Positions 16,688 through 26,389 are shown, counted from the first letter of the stretch. The stretch is DNA of 64,000 nucleotides from JANQOH01 sp965214495 (GCA_965214495.1 OZ243958.1:2418001-2482000), one strand, 5' to 3'. Notes: a model not told the origin generated them from the sequence alone. Program-made: numbers and translations.

Positions 16688-19483
16688 TCAGGCGGCGAAG
16701 GCGCGCCGCAGGACATCGGCCTGCTCGCGCCGGTGGTCCGCGATCGTGCCGGCGGCCGTAGAGGCAGACGCGTCGCGCCCGACACAGGCGACCCGCGCGC
16801 CCGCCACGTCGAGGTGTTCGAGCAGCGTTTCGATATGGGGTTCGACGAAACTCCAGGCGCCCATGTTGCGCGGCTCCTCCTGACACCAAACCACTTCGGC
16901 GTGGGGATATTTCTCGATTTCCGCGCCGGTTGACAGGTTCGGGAACGGCGCCAGTTGCTCGACGCGCACCAACGCCACGTCGTCGATCCCGCGCGCCTCG
17001 CGCTCTTCGAGAAGTTCATAATAGAACTTGCCGGAACACAGCAGGACGCGGCGCACCTTGTCGCTGTCCGTCAACGGCTCCGTTTCGGGCAACACCCGTT
17101 TGAAGGTCGAGGCGGGACCGAGATCGGCGAGCGGCGACACCGCGCGCTTGTGCCGGAGCAGCGACTTCGGCGTCATCAGGATCAGCGGCTTGCGGAATTC
17201 GCGGCGGATCTGCCGCCGCAGGACGTGGAAATAGTTGGCCGGCGTCGTGCAGTTGGCGACCTGAATGTTGTCTTGGGCATAGAGTTGCAGGTAACGCTCA
17301 AGCCGCGCCGAGCTGTGTTCCGGCCCCTGCCCCTCGTAGCCGTGCGGCAGCAGCATGACGAGCCCGGACATGCGCAGCCACTTGCTTTCGCCTGCGGCGA
17401 TGAAGTTGTCGATGACCGCTTGCGCGGTGTTGGCGAAGTCGCCGAACTGGGCCTCCCACAGCACCAGCGTGTTGGGGTCGGCCAGGCTGAAGCCGTATTC
17501 GAAGCCGAGCACCGCGGCTTCCGACAGCATCGAATCGGTCACCTCGAAGCGCGCCTGACCGGACTCCAGGAAGTTCAGCGGGATGTATCGCTCTTCGGTG
17601 CGCTGATCGACGATGATTGCGTGGCGCTGCGAAAAGGTGCCGCGGCCGGAATCCTGCCCGCTGAGCCGCACCGCGTGGCCTTCCCGCAGCAGGCTGCCGA
17701 ACGCCAGCGCTTCCGCGGTGGCCCAGTCGAGGGCCTCGCCCGCGTCGAGCGCCGCCTTGCGGGCGCTGTTGAATCGGTCGATCTTGCGATGGGCGGCGAA
17801 ACCGTCGGGATAGCGGCAGAGCGCGGCGCCGATCTCGCGCAGCCGCTCGGGTTCGACCCCGGTCTTGCCGGCGCGGCGGTAGAGAAACGCCGGCGCGACC
17901 TCGAGACCCGCCCATTCACCCTTCAGCCAGTCTGCCTTGCGGACGCGCCCGGCACGCGCGGCCTCGTATGCCTCGTCGAGTCGTTCGGCGAACGCCGTCA
18001 CCCGCCCCTCCGACTCGCGGGGGGTCAACACCCCCTCGCCGACCAGGCGTTCGGCATAGATCTGCCGCGTTGTCGGGTGGTCCTCTATCCGGCGCACCAT
18101 CAGCGGCTGGGTGAACGCCGGTTCGTCGGTCTCGTTGTGGCCGTGCCGGCGATAGCAGAAGATGTCGAGCACCACGTCACGGTGGAAGCGGCGCCGGAAG
18201 TCGGCCGCCAGGATCGCCGCGTGCACGACGCTTTCCGGGTCGTCGCCGTTGGCGTGAATGATCGGCGCCTGGACCGTTTTCGCCACGTCGGACGGGTATG
18301 GCGAGGAGCGCGCGTATTTCGGGCTGGTGGTGAAGCCGATCTGATTGTTGACGACGATATGCACGGTGCCGCCGGTGCGGTGGCCGCGCAATTCCGACAT
18401 GCCGAAGGTTTCGGCGACGATCCCCTGCCCGGCGAACGCGGCGTCGCCGTGCATCAGCACGCCCATCACCCGGCCATGGGCGCTGTCGCCGCGCATCTCC
18501 TGCTTGGCGCGCACCCGGCCCGTCACCACCGGATTCACCCATTCCAGGTGCGACGGATTGGCCGTCATCGACAGATGGACAACCCGGCCGTTCGGCAAGG
18601 TCCGGTCGGACGACGTCCCCAAGTGATACTTGACGTCACCGGAGCCCTGAACGTCGTCGGCGTTGGTGACGCTGCCCTGGAACTCGGCGAACACCTCGCT
18701 ATAGCTCTTCCCCATCACCGTGGTGAGCACGTTGATGCGCCCGCGGTGCGGCATTCCGAACACGATCTCTTCGACGTCGTGCGCAGCGGAAGTGCGGATG
18801 ACCGCTTCGAGCGCCGGCACGAGGCTCTCCGCCCCCTCGATCGAGAAGCGCTTGGTCGCGGGGTATTTCGCGTGCAGGAACCGCTCGAACCCCTCGGCGC
18901 GGTCGAGCGCATCCAGGATGTCGAGTTTCTGCGTTCGGGAAAAGACGGTCCGGTTGAGGCTGTTCTCCACCCGTCGCTGCAACCACGATTTCTCTTCCGG
19001 ATACTGGATATGCATGAACTCGATGCCGATGCGGCCGCAATAGACCTGCTTCAGGATCTCGAGCACTTCCCGCAAGGTGGCTCTCTCGCGGCCCAGCACG
19101 CCGTCGATGAAAAAAGTCCGGTCGTAGTCCGCGTCGCCGAATCCGTAGGTCGCCGGGTCGAGTTCCGGGTGGTGCTTGCGGCTTTCGATGCCCAGCGGGT
19201 CGAGATTGGCGATGAGGTGGCCGCGCACGCGGTAGGCGCGAATCAGCATCAACACACGCAGGCTGTCGCGGGTGGCGGCCAGCACGGCATCGGGATCCAC
19301 GGCGGCGGCGGGGATCGTCGCCTCGACGAGCGCTTCCGGCGCCCGGTCGAGGTCGTCGAAGAAGTGGCGCCAACCCGGATCGAGCGCCGCCGGATCCCGG
19401 CGATAGCGCGCGTAGAGTTCTTCGAGGAAAGCGGCGTTGCCGCCCGTGAACAGACTGAGGTCGCCGGCCTGCATCGTCATCAT
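16688..19483 (-). CDS. sucA: 2-Oxoglutarate dehydrogenase E1
   Basis: TPP-dependent decarboxylase of the TCA cycle, 931 aa. Seen: the N-terminal E2-binding type segment FLEELYARYRRDPAALDPGWRHFFD, GMPHRGRINVL, GDAAFAGQGIVAET, NNQIGFTTSP and RRHGHNETDEP, plus the C-terminal YEGQGPEHSSARLERYLQL. The start is ATG 19483; further in-frame ATGs at 19480 and 19474 cannot be excluded. A weak purine-rich site (gaggcgac) precedes it. Located between sucD and sucB in the same orientation, the usual alphaproteobacterial order. Confidence 0.96.
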   Translation of the reverse strand: MMTMQAGDLSLFTGGNAAFLEELYARYRRDPAALDPGWRHFFDDLDRAPEALVEATIPAAAVDPDAVLAATRDSLRVLMLIRAYRVRGHLIANLDPLGIESRKHHPELDPATYGFGDADYDRTFFIDGVLGRERATLREVLEILKQVYCGRIGIEFMHIQYPEEKSWLQRRVENSLNRTVFSRTQKLDILDALDRAEGFERFLHAKYPATKRFSIEGAESLVPALEAVIRTSAAHDVEEIVFGMPHRGRINVLTTVMGKSYSEVFAEFQGSVTNADDVQGSGDVKYHLGTSSDRTLPNGRVVHLSMTANPSHLEWVNPVVTGRVRAKQEMRGDSAHGRVMGVLMHGDAAFAGQGIVAETFGMSELRGHRTGGTVHIVVNNQIGFTTSPKYARSSPYPSDVAKTVQAPIIHANGDDPESVVHAAILAADFRRRFHRDVVLDIFCYRRHGHNETDEPAFTQPLMVRRIEDHPTTRQIYAERLVGEGVLTPRESEGRVTAFAERLDEAYEAARAGRVRKADWLKGEWAGLEVAPAFLYRRAGKTGVEPERLREIGAALCRYPDGFAAHRKIDRFNSARKAALDAGEALDWATAEALAFGSLLREGHAVRLSGQDSGRGTFSQRHAIIVDQRTEERYIPLNFLESGQARFEVTDSMLSEAAVLGFEYGFSLADPNTLVLWEAQFGDFANTAQAVIDNFIAAGESKWLRMSGLVMLLPHGYEGQGPEHSSARLERYLQLYAQDNIQVANCTTPANYFHVLRRQIRREFRKPLILMTPKSLLRHKRAVSPLADLGPASTFKRVLPETEPLTDSDKVRRVLLCSGKFYYELLEEREARGIDDVALVRVEQLAPFPNLSTGAEIEKYPHAEVVWCQEEPRNMGAWSFVEPHIETLLEHLDVAGARVACVGRDASASTAAGTIADHRREQADVLRRAFAA

Positions 19484-19517
19484 GTCGCCTCGACTGGTCT
19501 CCAGCGCCCGGCGCGCC

Positions 19518-20393
19518 CTATATCCGCATCGCCTCCAGCATCGTCGTTCCGAGGCGCGCCGGTGAATCCGCCACGACCACCCCGGCGCGGCGCAGGGCTT
19601 CGATCTTTTCTCCCGCCCCACCCTTGCCGCCCGCGATCACGGCGCCAGCGTGCCCCATACGCCGGCCCGGCGGCGCGGTGAGACCGGCGATGAAGCCCGT
19701 CACCGGCTTCCGAACCGACGAACCCGCGACGAATTCGGCGGCCTCTTCCTCGGCGCTGCCGCCGATCTCGCCGATCATGATCACCGCTTCGGTAGCCGGA
19801 TCGGCGAAAAACATCTCCAGGCAATCGACGAAACTCGTTCCCGACACCGGGTCGCCGCCGATGCCGATGCAGGTCGATTGGCCAAGGCCCACCGCGGTGG
19901 TCTGCGCCACCGCCTCGTAGGTCAGCGTGCCCGAGCGGGAAACCACGCCGACCTTTCCCCGCCGATGGATATGGCCGGGCATGATGCCGATCTTGCACGC
20001 GCCCGGGGTGATCACGCCCGGACAGTTCGGCCCGATCAGGCGGGTGCGCGAACCGGCGAGCGCCCGTTTAACGCGCACCATGTCCGCCACCGGAATGCCC
20101 TCGGTGATGCACACCGCCAGCGCCACCCCCGCATCCACCGCTTCGAGGATCGCGTCGGCGGCGAAGCGCGGCGGGACATAGATGACCGAGGCGTCGGCGT
20201 CGGTCGCGGCGACCGCCTCATGCACCGTGTTGAACACCGGCAGGCCGAGATGCGTTCCGCCGCCCTTGCCGGGAGTCACGCCACCCACCATCCGCGTGCC
20301 GTAGGCGATCGCCTGTTCGGAATGGAAAGTGCCCTGCCGGCCGGTGAAACCCTGGCAGATGACCCTGGTTTCCGCATCCACCAGCACCGCCAT
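19518..20393 (-). CDS. sucD: Succinate-CoA ligase, alpha subunit
   Basis: With SucC, interconverts succinyl-CoA and succinate with nucleotide phosphorylation. 291 aa. Seen: VICQGFTGRQGTFHSEQAI, a CoA-binding Rossmann-like part, IGPNCPGVITPG, and the phosphohistidine segment with GHAGAVIAGGKGGA. The ATG (20393) shares its A with the sucC stop (TGATG), so translation is coupled. Confidence 0.96.
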   Translation of the reverse strand: MAVLVDAETRVICQGFTGRQGTFHSEQAIAYGTRMVGGVTPGKGGGTHLGLPVFNTVHEAVAATDADASVIYVPPRFAADAILEAVDAGVALAVCITEGIPVADMVRVKRALAGSRTRLIGPNCPGVITPGACKIGIMPGHIHRRGKVGVVSRSGTLTYEAVAQTTAVGLGQSTCIGIGGDPVSGTSFVDCLEMFFADPATEAVIMIGEIGGSAEEEAAEFVAGSSVRKPVTGFIAGLTAPPGRRMGHAGAVIAGGKGGAGEKIEALRRAGVVVADSPARLGTTMLEAMRI

Positions 20394-21562
20394 CACGCCG
20401 CCTCCTCGACCGCGTGAACGATTTTTTCCGCCGCGTCGGCCAGATCGTCCGCCGGAATGATCGGCAGGCCGGAATCGGCGAGGATTTTCTTGCCGAGATC
20501 GACATTGGTGCCTTCGAGACGCACCACCAGCGGCACTTGCAGGCTCACCATGCGGGCGGCTTCGACGACGCCGCCGGCGATCACGTCGCAACGCATGATA
20601 CCGCCGAAGATGTTGACCAGCACCCCCTCCACGTCGGGATCCGAGAGAATCAGCTTGAACGCCTCCGCCACCCGTTCGCCCGACGCGCCGCCGCCAACGT
20701 CGAGAAAATTCGCCGGTGCGCCGCCGTGGAGTTTGATGATGTCCATGGTCGCCATGGCCAATCCGGCGCCATTGACCATGCAGCCGATGTTTCCGTCGAG
20801 CTTGACGTAGTTGAGGTCGTGCCGCGCGGCCTCGCGCTCGCGCGGGTCTTCCTCGCTCTCGTCGCGCAACACTGCGATATCGTCGTGGCGGTAAAGGGCG
20901 TTGTCGTCGAAGCTCATCTTCGCGTCGAGCGCCAGCACGCTGCCGTCGGGGGCGATCACCAGCGGGTTGATCTCGACCAGGCTCGCATCGGTCTCGACGA
21001 ACGCCGTGTAGAGCGCCGTCGCCAGTTCGGCCGCGGCCGCCGCCTGCTTGCCTTCGAGGCCCAGGCCGTAGGCGATGCGATCGGCATGGAAGCGCCTCAT
21101 GCCGGTGGCAGGGTCGATATGCACGCGCAGGATCTTCTCCGGCGTCACCGCCGCGACCTCCTCGATGTCCACACCGCCGGCGGTCGAGGCCATGACGACG
21201 ACCCGCCCAACGGTTCGATCGAGCAGCGCGCCGAGATAAAGTTCGCGCGCGATCTCGCAGCCTTCCTCGACATAGACGCGGCTGACTTCCTGGCCCTCCG
21301 GGCCGGTCTGATGGGTGACGAGGGTCTTGCCGAGCATCGCTTCGGCGGCTTCGCCCGCAGCCTCGATCGAACGGACCACCTTGACCCCGCCGGCTTTTCC
21401 GCGGCCGCCGGCGTGAATCTGCGCCTTGACTACCCACACGGGACCGCCGAGTTCGCGCGCTGCCGCGACGGCCTCCGCCGGGGTGTAGGCGACGCGGCCG
21501 CGCGGGATCGCGACTCCGAACCGCGCGAGAAGCGCCTTCGCCTGGTATTCGTGCACGTTCAT
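20393..21562 (-). CDS. sucC: Succinate-CoA ligase, beta subunit
   Basis: ATP-grasp subunit that pairs with SucD. 389 aa, standard length. Seen: MNVHEYQAKALLARFGV, VVKAQIHAGGRGKAGGVK, NPLVIAPDGSVLALDAKMSFDDNALYRH, the subunit-interface segment LDGNIGCMVNGAGLAMATMD, and NIFGGIMRCDVIA. It lies 45 bases after mdh and overlaps sucD by one base. Confidence 0.96.
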   Translation of the reverse strand: MNVHEYQAKALLARFGVAIPRGRVAYTPAEAVAAARELGGPVWVVKAQIHAGGRGKAGGVKVVRSIEAAGEAAEAMLGKTLVTHQTGPEGQEVSRVYVEEGCEIARELYLGALLDRTVGRVVVMASTAGGVDIEEVAAVTPEKILRVHIDPATGMRRFHADRIAYGLGLEGKQAAAAAELATALYTAFVETDASLVEINPLVIAPDGSVLALDAKMSFDDNALYRHDDIAVLRDESEEDPREREAARHDLNYVKLDGNIGCMVNGAGLAMATMDIIKLHGGAPANFLDVGGGASGERVAEAFKLILSDPDVEGVLVNIFGGIMRCDVIAGGVVEAARMVSLQVPLVVRLEGTNVDLGKKILADSGLPIIPADDLADAAEKIVHAVEEAA

Positions 21563-21607
21563 CGGCGCCGACGCCTCCGTTCGCCCGTTTCGGTGGTGGT
21601 CGCGGGT

Positions 21608-22669
21608 CTAACGGCCGCGCCGTCGGGTCGCACCGCGGCGGCCCGCGGGGGTCGTGCTCTTCTGCCGGCCGCGGCCGGAAACGCGCGCGGCAAGCGCAGG
21701 CTTATGGCCTGCCGCCTTACGCATCAGCGCCCGAGTCGCCTCGACGAGTTCCGCGACCGCCGCCACCGATCGGTCGAAACGTTCGCGCTCGTCAGGGTCG
21801 AGAGCGATCTCGACGATGCGCTCGACTCCGCCGGCGCCGATCACCACGGGCACACCGACATACAGGCCGTTGACGCCATACTCGCCCGACAGGCAAGCGG
21901 CGCACGGCAGCACGCGCTTCTTGTCCCTGAGATAGGCTTCCGCCATCTGGATCGCCGACGAGGCCGGCGCATAGAACGCCGATCCGGTCTTCAACAGGCC
22001 GACGATCTCGGCACCGCCGTCGCGTGTGCGCTGCACGATCTCTGCCACGCGCTCGGCTGTGCTCCAGCCCATCTCGACGAGATCCGGCAGCGGGATCCCG
22101 GCGACGGCGGAGTAGCGCGTCAGCGGCACCATCGTGTCGCCGTGACCGCCGAGCACGAATGCGGTGACGTCCTCGACCGAGACGTCGAACTCCTCGGCGA
22201 GGAAATACCGGAAGCGCGCGGAGTCGAGAATACCGGCCATGCCGACAACCCGTTCGGGCGGCAGGCCGCTCGCCTCGCGCAGGGCCCACACCATGGCGTC
22301 GAGAGGATTGGTGACGCAGATCACGAAGGCCTCGGGGCAATGCTTCCTGATGCCAGCGCCGACCGCCTGCATGACCTTGCAGTTGACTTCGAGCAGATCG
22401 TCGCGGCTCATGCCGGGCTTGCGGGGAACCCCGGCGGTGACGATCACGACGTCCGCGCCTTTGATCGCGGCGTAACTCGTCGCACCCGACAGACGGGAAT
22501 CGAATCCTTCGATAGGGGACGATTCCGCCAGGTCGAGGCTCTTGCCCTGCGGGACGCCATCGACAACGTCGAAGAGCACCACGTCGCCGAGTTCCTTGAG
22601 GCTGGCAAGATGGGCCAGTGTGCCGCCAATGTTGCCGGCGCCGACCAGCGCGATCTTGTGACGGGCCAC
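21608..22669 (-). CDS. mdh: Malate dehydrogenase with a basic C-terminal tail
   Basis: Oxidises malate to oxaloacetate with NAD; LDH-like (type 3) MDH as in Alphaproteobacteria. Seen: VGAGNIGGTLAHLASLK (NAD-binding), VTAGVPRKPGMSRDDLL, VTNPLDAMVW, and the catalytic-His segment LGGHGDTMVP. GTG 22669 is preceded by a near-perfect ribosome-binding site (aggaggtttcc), which decides the start. Length is 353 aa against about 320 for the family: after RALMRKAAG the protein carries an extra ~35-residue Arg/Lys/Ala/Gly-rich tail. It opens the mdh-sucCDAB-lpdA operon. Confidence 0.95.
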   Translation of the reverse strand: MARHKIALVGAGNIGGTLAHLASLKELGDVVLFDVVDGVPQGKSLDLAESSPIEGFDSRLSGATSYAAIKGADVVIVTAGVPRKPGMSRDDLLEVNCKVMQAVGAGIRKHCPEAFVICVTNPLDAMVWALREASGLPPERVVGMAGILDSARFRYFLAEEFDVSVEDVTAFVLGGHGDTMVPLTRYSAVAGIPLPDLVEMGWSTAERVAEIVQRTRDGGAEIVGLLKTGSAFYAPASSAIQMAEAYLRDKKRVLPCAACLSGEYGVNGLYVGVPVVIGAGGVERIVEIALDPDERERFDRSVAAVAELVEATRALMRKAAGHKPALAARVSGRGRQKSTTPAGRRGATRRRGR

Positions 22670-22862
22670 GGAAACCTCCTCGACAGAACGATTGCGGCGC
22701 CACATCCGGCGAACTGCGCGCTACATAGCTCCGATTCCGTTGTGCATCAAGCGGTTGACGCGGAATGACAGCGGCGATACCAAGAGCGCGTGGGCGGTCG
22801 CTCGATCGGCTGTTCCCCGCCGGGAGGCCGGGCCGAAATCGTTCGACGACGGCGAGGCGTCG

Positions 22863-24194
22863 ATGGCGAAGGCGAGCGCGAACGAGAAAGCCTCACGGCC
22901 GGAGTGGATCAAGCTGTATGGCGGCGCGACTCTGGCGGGGGTCGCGCTACTGGCCATCACCTACCAATTCGTCGATCCGGCACCGCCATCGGCCTTGCGT
23001 TTTGCGACCGGCGGTCCGCAAGGCGCCTATCATGCCTACGGCAAGCGATACCGCGAAATACTGGCGCGCCACGGCGTCGAACTGGAACTGGTCAACAGTT
23101 CCGGCTCGGTCGAGAATCTCGACCTGCTCTCCCGCGGGGATTCAGGAGTCGAAGTGGCGTTCGCGCAAGGCGGGACCGGCGCCGACGCGGGCGACGCACT
23201 GGTTTCCCTTGCCAGCCTCTACTACGAACCGGCTTGGCTGTTTCATCGGGATTCGGTGACCTTCGCCACCCTGGGCGAGCTGGCCGGGCGGCGGGTGGCT
23301 GTCGGCCCCCAGGGAAGCGGCACGCGGGCGCTCGCCCTCGCTCTGATGGCCGATAACGGCATCGCCCCCGAACAGTTCGCCCTGAGCGACCTCGGCGGCG
23401 CCGACGCGCTGTCGGCCTTGCAGGCCGGCGAGATCGACGCCTGGTTCACCGTCGCCGGAGTAAATTCGGAACTCGTTCGCCGCGCCTTCGCCGCCGACGG
23501 AATCCGGGCTTACGGTGTCGAGCGCGCGGAGGCCTACGCACGCCGCCACCGTTACCTCTCGGCGCTCGTTCTACCGCAAGGCACGCTCGACCTCGCGGCG
23601 AACGTGCCGCCTCGGGATCTACGGCTGGTGTCGCCGACCGCCGCCCTGGTGATACACGAAGATCTGCATTCGGCGCTGCAATATCTGTTGCTCGAAGCGG
23701 CGACCGAGATCCATTCGCCGGGCGGTATTCTCGAAGAACCAGGCAGCTTTCCGAGCCCGCACCTGGTCGATCTGCCGGTCAGCGAAACCGCGCGGCGCTA
23801 TTTCGATTCCGGCCCGCCGTTTCTCCGCCGACTGCTGCCGTTCTGGGCGGCGACCCTGATCGACCGCCTCGCAGTGATGCTGCTGCCGCTGATCGCCTTC
23901 GCACTGCCGCTGTTCCGTTTCATGCCGGCGGTCTATCGCTGGCGCATGAGATCCCGCATCTATCGCTGGTATAGGGAACTCAGGCCGCTGGAACTCCAGG
24001 TGCGATCGGGCCTCGACCCCGCCGAGGCGGAGCGAATGCTGGATCGGCTGGACACGATCGAGCACGCGCTGGCGGGGTTGTCGGTGCCCTCGGCCTATGC
24101 GGAAGAATTCTATCAGTTGCGCCTGCATATCGATCTCGTGCGGAGCGAGGCGATGCGTGTGCGGGCACGCGGGAACGACGAGGCGGGTGCGTGA
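22863..24194 (+). CDS. TAXI-family TRAP solute-binding protein, membrane-anchored
   Basis: A 443-aa protein. An N-terminal hydrophobic segment (ATLAGVALLAITYQFV) leads into a TAXI-type periplasmic binding domain: ALRFATGGPQGAYHAYGKRY, ELVNSSGSVENLDLL, AFAQGGTG, VAVGPQGSGTRALALAL, AGEIDAWFTVAGVNSELV. Unlike ordinary TAXI proteins it goes on to a second membrane segment (LIDRLAVMLLPLIAFALPLF) and a basic, helical cytoplasmic tail of about 100 residues. No DctQM permease lies beside it. It could be a receptor or anchored binding protein rather than a plain transporter component. Divergent from mdh; overlaps the next gene by four bases. Confidence 0.8.
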   Translation: MAKASANEKASRPEWIKLYGGATLAGVALLAITYQFVDPAPPSALRFATGGPQGAYHAYGKRYREILARHGVELELVNSSGSVENLDLLSRGDSGVEVAFAQGGTGADAGDALVSLASLYYEPAWLFHRDSVTFATLGELAGRRVAVGPQGSGTRALALALMADNGIAPEQFALSDLGGADALSALQAGEIDAWFTVAGVNSELVRRAFAADGIRAYGVERAEAYARRHRYLSALVLPQGTLDLAANVPPRDLRLVSPTAALVIHEDLHSALQYLLLEAATEIHSPGGILEEPGSFPSPHLVDLPVSETARRYFDSGPPFLRRLLPFWAATLIDRLAVMLLPLIAFALPLFRFMPAVYRWRMRSRIYRWYRELRPLELQVRSGLDPAEAERMLDRLDTIEHALAGLSVPSAYAEEFYQLRLHIDLVRSEAMRVRARGNDEAGA

Positions 24195-24628
24195 GCGTTC
24201 CGAGCGCCGCCGAACGGGCGTTTCTGGACCGCGAAACCGTTGGCCGTCTGGCGACCGTAGATGCCGGCAGCGCCCCCCATGTGGTGCCGGTGTGTTACGC
24301 GCTCTCAGGCGACAACGTTCATATCGCCATCGACGAGAAGCCGAAACGGGGCGACCCGCGGCGTCTCAAGCGCCTGCGCAACATCGCTGCCAACCCGCGA
24401 GTCATGTTGCTGGTGGACCGCTACGACCATGGAGACTGGTCGAAGCTCGGTTGGGTGTCGCTGCGCGGCCGCGCTGAAATCATCGTGGGCGGCGCCGAGC
24501 ACACCCGCGCTCTGGCGGCGCTGCGGCGGCGCTACCCGCCGTACCGAGCCATGAACCTCGAGGTGCGGTGGGTCATCGCGATCCGGATCGAAACGGCGAC
24601 GAGCTGGGGGTGCCTGGCGCCGGATTGA
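24191..24628 (+). CDS. PPOX-class flavin/F420-type protein (TIGR03668-like)
   Basis: A 145-aa split-barrel protein of the pyridoxamine-phosphate-oxidase-like class. Seen: GRLATVDAGSAPHVVPVCYAL, IDEKPKRGDPRRLKRLRNI, NPRVMLLVDRYD, WVSLRGRAEI and RYPPYRAM, which agree with the TIGR03668 pattern. The cofactor (FMN, F420 or heme) cannot be told from sequence. GTG 24191 overlaps the TAXI stop (GTGA), so the two are cotranslated. Confidence 0.75.
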   Translation: MSVPSAAERAFLDRETVGRLATVDAGSAPHVVPVCYALSGDNVHIAIDEKPKRGDPRRLKRLRNIAANPRVMLLVDRYDHGDWSKLGWVSLRGRAEIIVGGAEHTRALAALRRRYPPYRAMNLEVRWVIAIRIETATSWGCLAPD

Positions 24629-24739
24629 TCGGGATCGCCGATGTCGCACGCTGGCACCGTATGGTTGCAACGCGAGGCCGAATATGAACGAATATAGAAC
24701 GTTCCAGCCTGCGTCGGAGAGAATCGCCGAGCGTGACAC

Positions 24740-25648
24740 ATGACGACACTGCCGCACCCGATTCCATATCAGGGCAGCAAGCGCAAGCTCGCCGCTGTCA
24801 TCGACAGGTATCTGCCCGAGGGCATACGGACGTTCTACGAGCCTTTCGCGGGCTCCGCCGCCATGACCGTTTACGCGGCTTATCACCGGCGGGCGGAGTG
24901 CTTTGTCGTGGCGGACAGCCTCGAACCGATGGTGGCGCTTCTGCACTCTATCGTGGAGAAGCCGAAGTGGACGGCGGCCCGGTATCGTGAGATATGGGAA
25001 GGTCAACAAAAGGATGACCGAGGTTTTTTCAACGAAGTTCGCGATCGTTACAATGAAGATCGGGACCCGGTCGATCTGCTGTATCTGATATGCCGCTGCG
25101 TAAAAAACTCGGTCCGCTTCAACGGCGAAGGACGCTTTACGCAATCAGTGGACAGGCGCCGCCTGGGAATGCGCCCGCACAGGATGCAGGCGGCAGTGGA
25201 GGGCATGTCTTCAATTCTTCGCGGCCGGACCGAATTCCGCGTCGGCGACTGGCTGGAGACGTCGGCGGACGCCGGTCCCGATGACTTCCTGTATATGGAC
25301 CCGCCGTATCTCGGTACCTCTGTCGGCCGGGACAAACGTTACCACCAGCAGCTTATGCAGGAAGAGTTGATTGTCGGGCTCGAGAAATTTCGACAGCGTA
25401 ACGTACCATTTGCCCTGTCTTACGATGGCATGACCGGAGGGCGGGAATACGGACCGCCGCTGCCCGAGGCCCTCGGTTTGACCCGCCTCCTGATCCATGC
25501 CGGAACCTCGTCCCAATCTACCTTGTCCGGGCGCCATGAGCAAACCGTCGAGAGCTTGTACGTCACGCCCGGCTTGGCTGAACCGGTCGGCAGTGTGATC
25601 CGCCCGGACGCGAAACAGATCAGCTTGACCCTTTCGCCAGCTTCTTGA
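24740..25648 (+). CDS. DNA adenine methylase, D12 class
   Basis: An N6-adenine DNA methyltransferase of 302 aa. Seen: the N-terminal PYQGSKRKL (motif X), the SAM-binding EPFAGSAAMTVY (motif I, F36), and catalytic DPPY at residues 187-190 (motif IV). It is followed convergently by an HNH/zinc-ribbon endonuclease gene, so it is the modification half of a type II restriction-modification system. The two genes overlap by 29 bases at their 3' ends. With the endonuclease broken, this may now be an orphan methylase. The 111-base gap before it (24629-24739) holds no other feature I can support. Confidence 0.88.
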   Translation: MTTLPHPIPYQGSKRKLAAVIDRYLPEGIRTFYEPFAGSAAMTVYAAYHRRAECFVVADSLEPMVALLHSIVEKPKWTAARYREIWEGQQKDDRGFFNEVRDRYNEDRDPVDLLYLICRCVKNSVRFNGEGRFTQSVDRRRLGMRPHRMQAAVEGMSSILRGRTEFRVGDWLETSADAGPDDFLYMDPPYLGTSVGRDKRYHQQLMQEELIVGLEKFRQRNVPFALSYDGMTGGREYGPPLPEALGLTRLLIHAGTSSQSTLSGRHEQTVESLYVTPGLAEPVGSVIRPDAKQISLTLSPAS

Positions 25649-26347
25649 GGAAGGCCGCGACGGTGACGTCCTCGCGCTCCGCCCGGACGCGGAGGTTGTC
25701 GAATGCCTTCATCTCGTCGGGGCCGCGCCACTCGATATCCACGCGGCGAACCGGCTCTCCTGCGACGTGAGTGTAATTTTCGGGGGAGGCCCAGAAACAG
25801 GAACGACATACCGCCGCATCTCGACCCGCTTGCCAGTTTTGGCATCGTTCACATGACCAGGATTTGCGCGCTGGCTTGACGTGTCCAGCAGCATGTATTC
25901 CTCGAGGTTGGCTTCCTCATAGAATTCGTCCCCCGCGACTTCACAGGGGACACGGTGGTCGATCTGGAGACACCGTCGGTCCATCCGTTCGCCGGTGACG
26001 GAGTCCCGTGAGTCGTATCGCTCGATGAGCGCGTCTCGAAACGCTTTCGAGAACGCTCTGCGCCCGCCGATTCGCCCGCGTCCGATCTTGCCGGGATCGG
26101 CGACGCGGTATGCGCCGATCCGTCGCCCCGTGCGCTCGCTGGCGATACGGAATGTCTCGAGGGGCACGCCATTCTCCCGCACGTCTCGGGCAGCCCGGGG
26201 CGGATGGTCATAACCGTACAGGGTTTGAAGCTCCTCCGTGGTGACGTGGCCATGTTTCAAGATGTGGTCTATGACGGTGCGTGGACGCTTGGCTGTCACC
26301 CGCTCGCATAGAGCAAGGATGCGAGGATCAATTTCCTGATTCGACAT
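25620..26347 (-). pseudogene. Type II HNH restriction endonuclease, frameshifted
   Basis: From ATG 26347 the protein has an N-terminal winged-helix part (VIDHILKHGHVTTEELQTLYGYDHPPRAARDVRENG) and the HNH segment RCLQIDHRVPCEVAG...LEEYMLLD. Near 25863 the frame breaks: the open frame runs on with unrelated residues to 25709, while the adjacent frame continues the conserved protein as SWSCERCQNW...CRSCFWASPENYTHVA, a CxxC/CxxC zinc ribbon, then VRRVDIEW, ending at TGA 25622-25620. One missing base in gcaaatcc repairs it. Either the nuclease is dead or the base call is wrong. It is the restriction partner of the adjacent D12 methylase. Confidence 0.75.
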
Positions 26348-26389
26348 GCGCGGGGCCGGAGCGGTCGAGAGACTCGCGCCGGTGTAGCG

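Noticed and set aside
16955..19681. 908-aa open frame on the plus strand
   Set aside because: Antisense to sucA; long antisense frames are expected at this GC content.
20414..22768. 784-aa open frame on the plus strand
   Set aside because: Antisense to sucC and mdh, no recognisable domain.
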